Assembly: GCF_030711405.1 (NCBI RefSeq)
Contig: NZ_JAULSI010000016.1
Span: 47,705 to 111,704 of the forward strand
From: Massilia brevitalea
Lineage (GTDB): Bacteria > Pseudomonadota > Gammaproteobacteria > Burkholderiales > Burkholderiaceae_D
Length of the DNA: 64,000 bases
Reading direction: 5' to 3'
Below are positions 19,966 through 28,939 of this stretch, in pieces. The notes below the pieces were generated by a model. It was not told the DNA's origin, did no database searches, and saw nothing but the letters and a program-made list of their open reading frames with translations. The position numbers and the translations under genes are program-made. The first letter of the stretch is position 1. Each line of letters opens with the position of its first letter.

Positions 19966-20586
19966 ATGACAGCTCCCCTGCGCCTTACCGACCGCAAGCG
20001 CCGCGCCATCCTCGACGCGGCGGCCGACCAGTTCCGTGCCCACGGCTATGAAGCAGCCAGCGTCGACGGCATCGCCGCCCTGGCCGGCGTATCGAAACGC
20101 ACGGTCTACAACCATTTCCCCAGCAAGGAAGAACTGTTCGCGGCCACCCTGATGGGCATGTTCGAGCGCGATGCCGGACTGGTGGAACTCGACTACAGCC
20201 GCGCGCGCGGGCTGCGCGAACAGCTGGTCGAGCTGATGACGCAGAAAATGCGCACCCTGGCCGAGCGCGATTTCCTCGACCTGGCCCGGGTGGCCGTGGG
20301 CGAGGCGATCCACGCGCCGGAACGCGCCCTGCCCCTGCTGGCCCGCCTGGGCGAACGCGAGGAAGGCGTGACGGCATGGATACGCGCGGCGCAGGCCGAC
20401 GGCCGCATCAAGCCGGGCGACCCGCTGTTCGCCTCGACCATGCTGCAAGGCCAGGTCAAGACCTTCGCCTTCTGGCCGCAGGTGGCCATGGGCGCGGCGC
20501 CGCTGGCGCCGGAACAGGCGGCGCGCGTGGTCGAGGCGGCGGTGTCGATGTTCCTGGCCTATTTCGCGGTGGATGCCGCGGCCTGA
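19966..20586 (+). CDS. TetR/AcrR family transcriptional regulator
   Basis: 206 residues. The N-terminal helix-turn-helix is clear: ILDAAADQF then SVDGIAALAGVSKRTVYNHF (about 10-55), a canonical TetR_N domain; the C-terminal half is an all-helical ligand domain resembling TetR_C of the AefR-like type. It is divergently paired with the MBL hydrolase around a perfect palindrome and most likely represses it in response to an unknown small molecule. Confidence 0.93.
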   Translation: MTAPLRLTDRKRRAILDAAADQFRAHGYEAASVDGIAALAGVSKRTVYNHFPSKEELFAATLMGMFERDAGLVELDYSRARGLREQLVELMTQKMRTLAERDFLDLARVAVGEAIHAPERALPLLARLGEREEGVTAWIRAAQADGRIKPGDPLFASTMLQGQVKTFAFWPQVAMGAAPLAPEQAARVVEAAVSMFLAYFAVDAAA

Positions 20587-20689
20587 TTAGAGTGGAAAGT
20601 GGAACAGTGTTATCCAATACACGGGCTTACCCGCGCCTGGCGCAACAGTTAAAGTGTCATGCTCATTCACACCCACGAAAGCCAGACGC

Positions 20690-21265
20690 ATGAACCTCAA
20701 GCACATCGCCGCCGCCCTCGCCACGCTCGCCCTCACCAGCAGCGCCTTTGCCGCCGACACCTACACGATCGAGCCGAACCACACCTTCCCGAGCTTCGAA
20801 GCCGACCACATGGGCGGCCTGTCGGTCTGGCGCGGCAAGTTCACCAAGACGAGCGGCAGCATCACGCTCGACCGCGCCGCCAAGACCGGCAGCGTCGACA
20901 TCGTCATCGATGCCAGCACCCTGGACTTCGGCCATGCCAAGATGAACGAGCACGCCAAGGGGCCTGACATGTTCGACGTCGCCAAGTTCCCGACCGCGAC
21001 CTACAAGTCGAAGTCGATCACCTTCAAGGGCGACCAGCCGGCCGAAGTGAATGGCGAACTGACCCTGCACGGCGTGACCAAGCCGGTGAAGCTGACCATC
21101 AACCAGTTCAAGTGCATCCAGCACCCGATGCTCAAGCGCGAAGCCTGCGGCGCCGACGCCTCGGCCACCTTCAACCGCGCCGACTTCGGCATCGACTACG
21201 CGGTGCAGATGGGCTTCAACCCGACCGTGAAACTGGCGATCCAGGTCGAAGCAGTCAAGCAGTAA
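20690..21265 (+). CDS. YceI-family periplasmic lipid-binding protein
   Basis: 191 residues from MNLKHIAA, with a Sec signal peptide that should be cut after SAFA (about residue 22). The mature part is the YceI beta-barrel, recognised from [19 protein letters not shown] and [14 protein letters not shown]. YceI proteins bind isoprenoid or other amphiphilic chains in the periplasm. Two Cys residues near the C-terminal third (FKCIQHP and REACGAD) match the disulphide-bearing subgroup. Spaced 103 bases after the TetR gene, probably with its own promoter. Confidence 0.92.
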   Translation: MNLKHIAAALATLALTSSAFAADTYTIEPNHTFPSFEADHMGGLSVWRGKFTKTSGSITLDRAAKTGSVDIVIDASTLDFGHAKMNEHAKGPDMFDVAKFPTATYKSKSITFKGDQPAEVNGELTLHGVTKPVKLTINQFKCIQHPMLKREACGADASATFNRADFGIDYAVQMGFNPTVKLAIQVEAVKQ

Positions 21266-21427
21266 GCAGCAACAAGCAGCAATAAGCCGGCCCTGCGCCG
21301 GCAGCTGCCTCCCACTGGCTGGGCGATGCGATGCGAACACCGGTTTCGCTACGCGGCAGGGTAGAATTGCGCTAACTCAGCGGCGCCCCTTCGCCCCTAC
21401 CCTCCTATCGCCCAGCCGCAACACCAC

Positions 21428-24400
21428 ATGCACACCCCTGCCCAGCTCATGAGCGGGCTGCTCGACTACCTGGTCGAGCAAGCCAAAGACATCGACCCCG
21501 CCGCCTTTACGCTGTCGCGGGTCACGGAATTCAAGAAAACCTGGTCCGACCTGGCCACCCTGCCCTGGGTCGATTTGAACGTCGACAGCCCCGAGGGCGA
21601 CAGCGGCGATGATGCCTGGCTGCGCGTGCACCGGCTGGAAACGACGCGCGCACCAATCCTGTCCGAGCCCGACCTGGCCGCCTTCCTGGACATCGGCGAC
21701 GATCCTGCAGGCCCTGCGCCCGCGCTGAAGGAAACGGTGCTGGCAGCGGCGCGCGCCGAGGACGCGCACATCGTGGCCGAGGACGAAGCCGAGCAGCGCG
21801 ACCTCGAACGCCGCGCCCGCGTTGGCCATCTGCTGCAGGCCTACCTGCCGCACTGGCACAACTGGGCGGCGCGCGAGAAGCCGCGGCGCCAGGTGATCGC
21901 GCTGTATGCCGATCTGTTTGCGCTGAAGACGCGCCTGGAAGCGCAGGAAGCGGTGCGTCCGCTGGAACTGGTGTGGGGCGTGGGCGTGTCGTCCTGGCAG
22001 ATCCCGCGCGCCGACGGCGCCGCCGTCGATTTTCACTACCCGCTGCTGACCCAGGCGCTCGACATCGAGATCGACGGCGACTCGCATGCGATCACGCTCG
22101 GCCCGCGCCCGATCGCCGCGCGCCTCGAACTCGACGCCTTTGCCGCCTGCGACGTGGCCGGCATCGGCGACGTCGAGCGCGCCGCGCGTGCGCTGCTGCA
22201 GGCCGACGGCGGCAGCGGCCTGTCGCCCTTCGAGCCGGCATCGTTCGAGCCTGTCCTGAAGAGCGTGGCCGGCACGGTTTCCGCCCACGCGCGCTACGAA
22301 GGCGCAGCCGCCAATGCCCCCGCACCAGGCCCGGACCTGGTCGTCACCGGCAGCTGGGTGATCTTTGCGCGCCCGCGCGCCACCCACTTCCTGACCGAGG
22401 ACATCGCGCGCCTCAAGCAGCGTATCGACGAAGGCGATGGCGGCGGCGATGGCGGCGGCCTGCCCGAAGGGGCGGCCAGCATCGTCACCCGGCCCGGCGA
22501 CGCGGTAATCGAGCACGCGCCGATCGCCTTTCGCGGCCTGTCGGGACGACCGAGCGTGCGCGGCGAGCCGCGCGAGCTGTATTTCCCGCTGCCCTACAAC
22601 CGCGAGCAGGAAACCATCATCCAGCAGCTGGAACGCTCTTCCGGCGTGGCCGTGCAAGGGCCGCCCGGCACCGGCAAGACCCACACCATCGCCAACATCA
22701 TCAGCCACTACCTGGCGCTGGGCAAGCGCATCCTGGTCACCTCGAAGGGCGAACCGGCCCTGAAGGTCTTGCAGGACAAGATACCGGAACCGGTGCGGCC
22801 GCTGACGGTGGCCCTGCTCTCGGGCGACAAGGAGGGCATGCGCCAGTTCCAGGCCTCGATCGAAGCCATCATCCACACGCTCACCCACCTCGATACCGGG
22901 CTGGAAACCGAGCAGATCGCCGCCTGCCGCGCCGCGCTCGACCGCGCGCATGCCGAGATGGCGCAGATCGACGCCCGCATCGACGCCATCGCCCATACCC
23001 AATTGGCGGAAACCGAGGTCGACGGCGTGGCCATGCGCGCCCAGAAGATGGCCGAACTGGTGGTCGACGGCCAGGTGCAGTTCGGCTGGTTCGACGACGC
23101 CCTGACGCTGGCGCCCGAACACGCGCCGCCCTTCGACGACGAAGAGGGCATGCGCCTGCGCGCGCTGCGCCGCCGCCTCGGCGCCGACCTGGCGTATGGG
23201 CAGGCACGTCTGCCGGCGTCGCACAGCCTGCCGGCGCCTGGCGCCATCGGCCAGCTGCACACGCAGCTGCAGGCCCTGCGCGGCATCGAGCACGACGAGG
23301 CCAGCGGCGCGCTGGCGCCGCTGCGCCCGAGCACGCCCGAAGTATTGGACGCCGCGCGCCGCCTGCTCGCCGCGCTCGACGCGTCCCTGGCCCTGCTGCG
23401 CCAGCTCGACGAGTCCGGCCACGCATGGGCGGAAGCGCTGCGCGAAAAATTGCGCCATCCCCGGTACGCGACCGAACGCGGCGCCCTCGAAGCCCTGTTC
23501 CCGGAACTCGACGCCCTGCTCCAGGCGCGCGCCGAATTCATGCAAAAGCCGGTGAGCGCACCGCGCGAGGCGCTCGAATTGCCGAAGGTGCAGGAAGCGA
23601 TCGCGCGCGCGGCCGAGACCGGCAAGCCCTTCGGCCTGCTGGCCTTTGGCGTGGGCGACATCAAGCCGCACATCGCGGCGATTCGCGTGGCCGGCCTGGC
23701 CCCGGCCGGCAGCGCCGACTGGGCCCACGTGGCGCGCTTCGCGGCCCTGCATGGGCGCCTGCTGTCGCTCACCGTGCGCTGGAACGCCTTTGCCGAACTG
23801 CTGTCGCTGCCGCCCCTGGAAGCCGATATCGGCCTGCTGCGCCAGATCGAAGCCATCGCCGGCACGGCGCGCGCCGCCCACACGCTGGCCAGCACCGCCG
23901 ACGTCCGGTTGCCGCCGCTGGCGGAACAGGTATTCGAGCGGCTCCCAGGCGAAGCCCTGCTGGGCGGGACGGATGCGCTGTCCCAGGTGCGCGCGCAGCT
24001 GCGCCGCCACCTGGCGCGCGCCGAGCTGGCGCATGCCACGGCGGGCGCGGCGCAGCTGCGGCATGGGCTGGCGGGCGCCACCGGGCCGGTTGCGCTGCGC
24101 CTGCGCGCGCTGCTCGAGCGCGACCTCGGCAACCCCGCGCTGCCGGCCGACGCGCTGCTGGCCGACTATGCCGTCCTGGTCGGCGAGCTGGCCCGGGTCG
24201 AGGCGCTGGCGGACGAGCTGAAGGAAGTGTTGCAGTTCGCGGCGGCGATTGCCGCCCGCGGCGCCACGCGCCTGGCGGCGCGGGTGGCCAGCGTGGCCCA
24301 GGACGACAGCGGCGACGACCCGGTGTTCCCGGTGCGCTGGCGTGATGCCTGGACCTGGGCGCGCCTGCGCAGCCACCTCGACGGCATCGACGCTCGCGAC

Positions 24401-25987
24401 GAGATGCGCGCCCTGGCCGCACGCCGGCGCGAACTGGAAAACGCGCTGGCGCGCCTGTACCAGGAACTGGTGTCGAAGTCGGCCTGGCTGGCCACCCGCA
24501 AGAACGCCGGCCCGAACGTGCTGAGCGCACTCGAAACCTACCGTACCGCGATCCGCAAGTTCGGCAAGGGCACCGGCGTGAATGCCGCACGCTACCGGCG
24601 CGATGCGCAGCAGGCCATGGTCGACGCCCAGGCCGCCGTACCGTGCTGGATCATGAGCCACGCGCGGGTGTCGGAAACCCTGCCGGCGACGCTCGGCGCC
24701 TTTGACCTGGTGATCGTCGACGAAGCCAGCCAGTCCGACCTGTGGGCGCTGCCGGCGATCCTGCGCGGCAAGCAGATTTTGGTGGTGGGCGACGACAAGC
24801 AGGTGTCGCCCGAAGCCGCGTTTGTGTCGAGCGCGAAGATCGGCGACCTGCGCCGCCGCTTCCTGGCCGGCCAGCCGTTCGAGGCCGTGCTGACGGCCGA
24901 CATGTCGCTGTACGACATCGCCTCGACCGTGTTTGCGGCCTCGAAGGTCATGCTGCGCGAGCACTTCCGCTGCGTGCAGCCGATCATCGCCTACAGCAAC
25001 CGCGTGTTCTATAAAAACTTCATCCAGCCGGTGCGGGTGCCGCGCGCCTCGGAGCGGCTCGATCCGCCCCTGGTCGACATCTACGTTCCCGGCGGCCACC
25101 GCTCGGCCAAGGGACACAACCCGTCCGAGGCCGATTGCATCGTGGCCGAGATCGAGGCCATCCTGCGCGACCCGAAGATGGCCGGGCGCACGCTCGGCGT
25201 GGTGTCGCTGCTCGGGCCGGAACAGGCGCTGCTGATCGACAAGCAGGTGCGCGCGCGTTGCGACGCGGTCGAGCTGGCGCGGCGCCAGTTCGCCTGCGGC
25301 GACGCCCGCATCTTCCAGGGCAGCGAACGCGACATCGTCTTCCTGAGCATGGTGGCCGACCGCGACAACCACCATGCACTGTCCGGCGCGATGTACGACC
25401 AGCGCTTCAACGTGGCCGCTTCGCGCGCGCGCGACCGCATGGTGCTGGTGCGCTCGGTACGGCTCGAGGAACTGTCGCAGCTCGATCTGCGCCGCACCCT
25501 GGTCGAGCACTTCGCCCGGCCGCTGGACGGCAACGAGGAAAGCGCCAGCCTGGCGGCCCTGTGCGAGTCCGGCTTCGAGCGCGACGTGTACGGCGAACTG
25601 TTCGCGCGCGGCTACCGGGTCGTGCCGCAGGTGCCGGCGGCCGGCTACCGGATCGACATGGTGGTCGAAGGCGCCGACGACCGCCGCCTGGCGATCGAAC
25701 TCGATGGCGACGAATTCCATGGGCCGGACCGCTGGCAGGCCGACATGGCGCGCCAGCGCGTCCTCGAACGCGCCGGCTGGACCTTCTGGCGCTGCTTCGC
25801 CTCGACCTGGTCGCTGCGGCGCGAAGCCGTGCTGGCGGAGTTGCTGGGGCTGCTGGAGAAGATGGGGATTGCGCCGCTGGGCGCGATCGGAAGGATTCCG
25901 TCGCTGGTCGAGTACCGCGAATGGGAGCGGCTGCCGCCGGCGGCGCCGGCGCTGCAGGGAGCGGCGCAGGCCGCAACGGCGTCATGA
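21428..25987 (+). CDS. SF1 helicase with large insert and C-terminal endonuclease domain
   Basis: 1519 residues. The first 390 residues are a divergent N-terminal domain I do not recognise. A superfamily 1 (Upf1/DNA2-like, AAA_11/AAA_12) helicase core follows: Walker A GPPGTGKT at 411-418, Walker B VDEAS with DE at 1098-1099, motif III GDDKQVSP near 1120, REHFRC near 1177, FQGSERD near 1295, and motif VI NVAASRARDR from 1328. About 680 mainly helical residues separate Walker A from Walker B. The C-terminus is an MTES_1575/Vsr-like PD-(D/E)XK nuclease: FERDV, D1410 in YRIDMVV, and E1424-x-D1426 in IELDGDEFHG. It would use ATP to move on DNA or RNA and cut it. Helicase-nuclease fusions of this type recur in anti-phage defence; no other defence gene adjoins it. 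Confidence 0.87.
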   Translation: MHTPAQLMSGLLDYLVEQAKDIDPAAFTLSRVTEFKKTWSDLATLPWVDLNVDSPEGDSGDDAWLRVHRLETTRAPILSEPDLAAFLDIGDDPAGPAPALKETVLAAARAEDAHIVAEDEAEQRDLERRARVGHLLQAYLPHWHNWAAREKPRRQVIALYADLFALKTRLEAQEAVRPLELVWGVGVSSWQIPRADGAAVDFHYPLLTQALDIEIDGDSHAITLGPRPIAARLELDAFAACDVAGIGDVERAARALLQADGGSGLSPFEPASFEPVLKSVAGTVSAHARYEGAAANAPAPGPDLVVTGSWVIFARPRATHFLTEDIARLKQRIDEGDGGGDGGGLPEGAASIVTRPGDAVIEHAPIAFRGLSGRPSVRGEPRELYFPLPYNREQETIIQQLERSSGVAVQGPPGTGKTHTIANIISHYLALGKRILVTSKGEPALKVLQDKIPEPVRPLTVALLSGDKEGMRQFQASIEAIIHTLTHLDTGLETEQIAACRAALDRAHAEMAQIDARIDAIAHTQLAETEVDGVAMRAQKMAELVVDGQVQFGWFDDALTLAPEHAPPFDDEEGMRLRALRRRLGADLAYGQARLPASHSLPAPGAIGQLHTQLQALRGIEHDEASGALAPLRPSTPEVLDAARRLLAALDASLALLRQLDESGHAWAEALREKLRHPRYATERGALEALFPELDALLQARAEFMQKPVSAPREALELPKVQEAIARAAETGKPFGLLAFGVGDIKPHIAAIRVAGLAPAGSADWAHVARFAALHGRLLSLTVRWNAFAELLSLPPLEADIGLLRQIEAIAGTARAAHTLASTADVRLPPLAEQVFERLPGEALLGGTDALSQVRAQLRRHLARAELAHATAGAAQLRHGLAGATGPVALRLRALLERDLGNPALPADALLADYAVLVGELARVEALADELKEVLQFAAAIAARGATRLAARVASVAQDDSGDDPVFPVRWRDAWTWARLRSHLDGIDARDEMRALAARRRELENALARLYQELVSKSAWLATRKNAGPNVLSALETYRTAIRKFGKGTGVNAARYRRDAQQAMVDAQAAVPCWIMSHARVSETLPATLGAFDLVIVDEASQSDLWALPAILRGKQILVVGDDKQVSPEAAFVSSAKIGDLRRRFLAGQPFEAVLTADMSLYDIASTVFAASKVMLREHFRCVQPIIAYSNRVFYKNFIQPVRVPRASERLDPPLVDIYVPGGHRSAKGHNPSEADCIVAEIEAILRDPKMAGRTLGVVSLLGPEQALLIDKQVRARCDAVELARRQFACGDARIFQGSERDIVFLSMVADRDNHHALSGAMYDQRFNVAASRARDRMVLVRSVRLEELSQLDLRRTLVEHFARPLDGNEESASLAALCESGFERDVYGELFARGYRVVPQVPAAGYRIDMVVEGADDRRLAIELDGDEFHGPDRWQADMARQRVLERAGWTFWRCFASTWSLRREAVLAELLGLLEKMGIAPLGAIGRIPSLVEYREWERLPPAAPALQGAAQAATAS

Positions 25988-26045
25988 GGCCTTAGCGCCT
26001 GGGACAGCGGCGGCGCACGGAACTCGACAAAAAGCGCAGCAAAGA

Positions 26046-26077
26046 AAAGCCGGTGGCGATGCGCCCCGGCTTTTTTT
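26046..26077 (+). terminator. Terminator after the helicase-nuclease gene
   Basis: Stem AAGCCGG / CCGGCTT with a 12-base loop is followed by seven T residues, about 60 bases after the stop codon. Confidence 0.85.
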
Positions 26078-26251
26078 ATTTCAGAAAGAACGGTCGGCGG
26101 TTTCCGGGTCGAACCGGTGCAGCCCCGTACGGGCGTTGCATCCAGGCCGCGCAGCGCGTGGAAGTTGCCAGCAATCAATAGTTCGCCAGATAGCGGCACT
26201 ACAATGCACGGTGATGTTGCTGTCCGCCGCTTCCGATCGAAAGGCAACCGT

Positions 26252-27754
26252 ATGCGCGTCTACCGGATCACAGAACAGGTCGCCAAACCGCGCCGCCGCG
26301 TGCGCGGCCTGCCGGCCCGGCGCCAGCGCGGGGCGTTCGCCGTGATGTTTGCAGGCACGCTGCTCCTGATGCTGGGCATCTGCGCCGTCGCCCTCGACCT
26401 CGGCCCCATCTACAACCGCAAGGCGGAGCTGCACGCGATGGCCAAGGCGACGGCGCTGGCGGCGGCGGGCCAGCTCGACGGCTCCGCAGCCGGCGTCAGC
26501 GCCGCATTGGCCCGGGCAGCGGCGACCGCCGAAACCTACAAATACAGCTACCGGTACAACTTCGTCTGGTCGGACGCCGCGATCCGTTTCAGTACCAGCT
26601 CCGCGCGCTCGGGCAACTGGATCGATGCCGAAACCGCGCGCGGCCGGCCCGCCGGACTGTACTACGTCGAAGTCGATACCAGCATGCTCACCGACGGTTC
26701 GGATAGCGGCGACACCATGCTGATGGGCGCCCTGTTTTCCGCGTCTCCGACGTTCACGGTCAGCGACCGCGCGGTGGCCGGGCGCTCGAACCTGCGCATC
26801 ACGCCGTTCGCCGTCTGTGCGATGTCGCCGGACGCGGCGCAAGGGCGCCCGAAGGCGGCGCCGCTGGCGTCGCAGGAACTGGTGGAGTTCGGATTCCGCC
26901 GTGGCGTGAACTACGACCTGATGCAGCTGAGCCCCTCCGGCGCCACGCCGGAAAATTTCATCGTCGATCCGATCGCGGCGCCGGGCCAGGCGTATGCGAG
27001 CACGAACACGTCGCTGGAGAACGTCGGCCCCTTCGTCTGTTCCGGCAAGGTCTGGACGCCAAGCGTGATGGGCGGCAGCATCCACGTCACCCGCCCCTTC
27101 CCGCTCGCCGACCTGTACCGCCAGCTGAATTCGCGCTTCGACGAATACGAGGGCAATGTATGCGACCCGCATGGCGCACCGCCGGATTTCAACATCCTCC
27201 CGTTTGCGTTCGATACGCTCAAGTTCATGGACAAGCCTGGGTCCCAGTCTGCGGCGGTGTACACCAAGAACAGCCGGCTCGAGACCATCGCCGATCCGGA
27301 CCCCAACCTGGCCACGAATACCGCCCCGATGTACGGCGTGCTGTGGAGCTATGCGAAAGCGGCCAAGTTTTCGGCCTACAAACCGAATGCCGCCGAGCCG
27401 GCCAACGGCTGGGCCACCTTTGCGACGGGCGACTGGGCCACGCTGTACCCGCCGAGCACCAAGCCGGCGTCCTACCCGGGAAGCGGGTCGACCACGCCCT
27501 ATGGGGCGACCGCCGGCGACAATTACAAGGCCCCGTCCGACGCCAACCTGTTGCTGTCGCAGGCCGGGCGCCGGGTCCTGAACATTCCGCTGCTCGCATG
27601 CCCGGTCCCCACCGGCACGGACGTCCAGGCCACGGTCAGGGGCATCGGCCGCTTTTTCATGACTGTCCAGGCAAGCCAGACCAGCCTGCATGCCGAGTTT
27701 GCCGGCCTCGTACCCGAGTCCGCCCTGACTGGCCAAGTGGAGCTTTACCCATGA
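26252..27754 (+). CDS. TadG-like pilus assembly protein
   Basis: 500 residues. After a basic N-terminus (RRRVRGLPARRQRG) comes one hydrophobic helix, AFAVMFAGTLLLMLGICAVALDLG, the TadG/TadE-type anchor cut or retained at the inner membrane; the rest is exported and poor in known motifs. Such proteins are minor, pilin-like parts of Flp/Tad pili. The start has AAAGG nine bases upstream. Its stop overlaps the next start (ATGA), so the three pilin-like genes form one operon. No CpaF ATPase, secretin or prepilin peptidase gene lies nearby. Confidence 0.85.
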   Translation: MRVYRITEQVAKPRRRVRGLPARRQRGAFAVMFAGTLLLMLGICAVALDLGPIYNRKAELHAMAKATALAAAGQLDGSAAGVSAALARAAATAETYKYSYRYNFVWSDAAIRFSTSSARSGNWIDAETARGRPAGLYYVEVDTSMLTDGSDSGDTMLMGALFSASPTFTVSDRAVAGRSNLRITPFAVCAMSPDAAQGRPKAAPLASQELVEFGFRRGVNYDLMQLSPSGATPENFIVDPIAAPGQAYASTNTSLENVGPFVCSGKVWTPSVMGGSIHVTRPFPLADLYRQLNSRFDEYEGNVCDPHGAPPDFNILPFAFDTLKFMDKPGSQSAAVYTKNSRLETIADPDPNLATNTAPMYGVLWSYAKAAKFSAYKPNAAEPANGWATFATGDWATLYPPSTKPASYPGSGSTTPYGATAGDNYKAPSDANLLLSQAGRRVLNIPLLACPVPTGTDVQATVRGIGRFFMTVQASQTSLHAEFAGLVPESALTGQVELYP

Positions 27755-28224
27755 TCCGATATTCCGGCTTTCCCCGGCGCAAACAAAACGGGGCCAGTGC
27801 AGTCGAACTGGCGCTGATCCTGCCGATCCTGGTTGCCATGACGAGCGCTCCCCTGTTCGTGGCAATCTTTTATTGGCACTACACCGCGGCCCAGAAAGCC
27901 GCCTACGATGCCGCGCGCTACCTGTCGACCATCTCGGAGGCCGAGATGCGCAGGCCGGTCCTGGCGCTGGCGGCGCGGGACACCGCTGCCGCAATCGTGA
28001 ATGCGGAAATCGCCGAGCTCGGGTTTCGCAACGCCCCCGCGAAAATTACCTTCGTTTGCGGCGCGGCCAACTATTGCGATGGCATCGTAAGTCAGGCCTT
28101 GCCGCCGACGATCACGGTCGGTGTCCATCTGGTAGTCAGGGATACCCTGTTCAACCAGATCGACACCGGCGAATTTGGCTGGTCAATCACCGGCACCGCA
28201 ACTGTGCGCTATACTGGGAAATAG
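27751..28224 (+). CDS. TadE-family pseudopilin (first of two)
   Basis: 157 residues with the TadE signature at the N-terminus: GASAVELALILPILVAMTSA, a Flp-type cleavage and helix region with the conserved Glu. The start overlaps the previous stop by four bases (ATGA), indicating translational coupling. The exported part has a Cys pair (FVCGAANYC) that could form a disulphide. Role: minor pilin of a Tad-type system. Confidence 0.87.
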   Translation: MIRYSGFPRRKQNGASAVELALILPILVAMTSAPLFVAIFYWHYTAAQKAAYDAARYLSTISEAEMRRPVLALAARDTAAAIVNAEIAELGFRNAPAKITFVCGAANYCDGIVSQALPPTITVGVHLVVRDTLFNQIDTGEFGWSITGTATVRYTGK

Positions 28225-28226
28225 GC

Positions 28227-28826
28227 ATGCGCCCGCTTTTTTTCAACAACACCTCGCGGCGCCAGCGTGGCGTTGCCGCAGTCGAATTCGCGCTGCTGGT
28301 CGGCGTCTTCTTCAGCTTCCTCGTCGGCGTCATCGAACTCTCGCGCGCCATGTATGTCTACCAGACGCTGCAGGAGGTCACGCGCCGCGCCGCCAGCGCC
28401 GCCGCACATGCCGACTTCAACAATGCCGACCAGCTCGACCGGATTCGCCAGTATGCCGTCCTGCGCTCCACGCCCGGCGAATTGCCGCTCGGCGCCCCGG
28501 TGACCGACCAGCACGTCCGCATCGAATACCTGGCCCTGCTGCGCAATGCAGCCGGCCAACTGGCCATGACCCCGATCGCGCGCGATGCCTTGCCCGCCAC
28601 TCCCGCACTGAACCGGCAGGTCTGCAACCTCAACCCGAACTCCCCGTCCTGCATCCGTTTCGTGCAGGTGCAGATTTGCGATCCCGACAGTACCGCCAAC
28701 TGCGGCCGGGTCCCCTACCAGTTGATGCTGCCCCTGATCAGTTTCGACTTGTTCCTGCCGCGGGCGACGACGATCTCGGTCGCCGAGTCGCTCGGTTACG
28801 AGCCCGGGCAAGCGCCGAATCGGTGA
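28227..28826 (+). CDS. TadE-family pseudopilin (second)
   Basis: 199 residues. After a short basic leader, GVAAVEFALLVGVFFSFLVG and then IELSRAMYVYQTLQE give the TadE anchor helix with the conserved Glu. The C-terminal part has four Cys residues (VCNLNPNSPSC, QICDPDSTANC) that suggest disulphides outside the membrane. The gene starts two bases after the previous stop and ends the operon before a strong bidirectional terminator. Confidence 0.87.
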   Translation: MRPLFFNNTSRRQRGVAAVEFALLVGVFFSFLVGVIELSRAMYVYQTLQEVTRRAASAAAHADFNNADQLDRIRQYAVLRSTPGELPLGAPVTDQHVRIEYLALLRNAAGQLAMTPIARDALPATPALNRQVCNLNPNSPSCIRFVQVQICDPDSTANCGRVPYQLMLPLISFDLFLPRATTISVAESLGYEPGQAPNR

Positions 28827-28860
28827 GTTCCGCGTTGCCACCCGGCATCGATCGCTCATG

Positions 28861-28897
28861 AAAAAAGCCCATCAGGCCAGCCTGATGGGCTTTTTTT
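28861..28897. terminator. Bidirectional terminator between tad genes and malic enzyme
   Basis: A perfect 10-bp stem (GCCCATCAGG / CCTGATGGGC), 4-base loop, six A residues on the left and seven T residues on the right; it serves the convergent genes on both sides. Confidence 0.95.
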
Positions 28898-28939
28898 GCA
28901 CCGGCTGCCGGCCGCGGCATGCGGCCACGCCAGCCGCCG

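Noticed and set aside
21377..25720. Minus-strand open frame of 1447 codons
   Set aside because: It lies exactly antisense to the helicase-nuclease gene, starts and ends without ribosome sites, and its text is low-complexity Ala/Arg/Gln/Gly of the kind that GC-rich antisense frames give; the plus-strand product has clear motifs.
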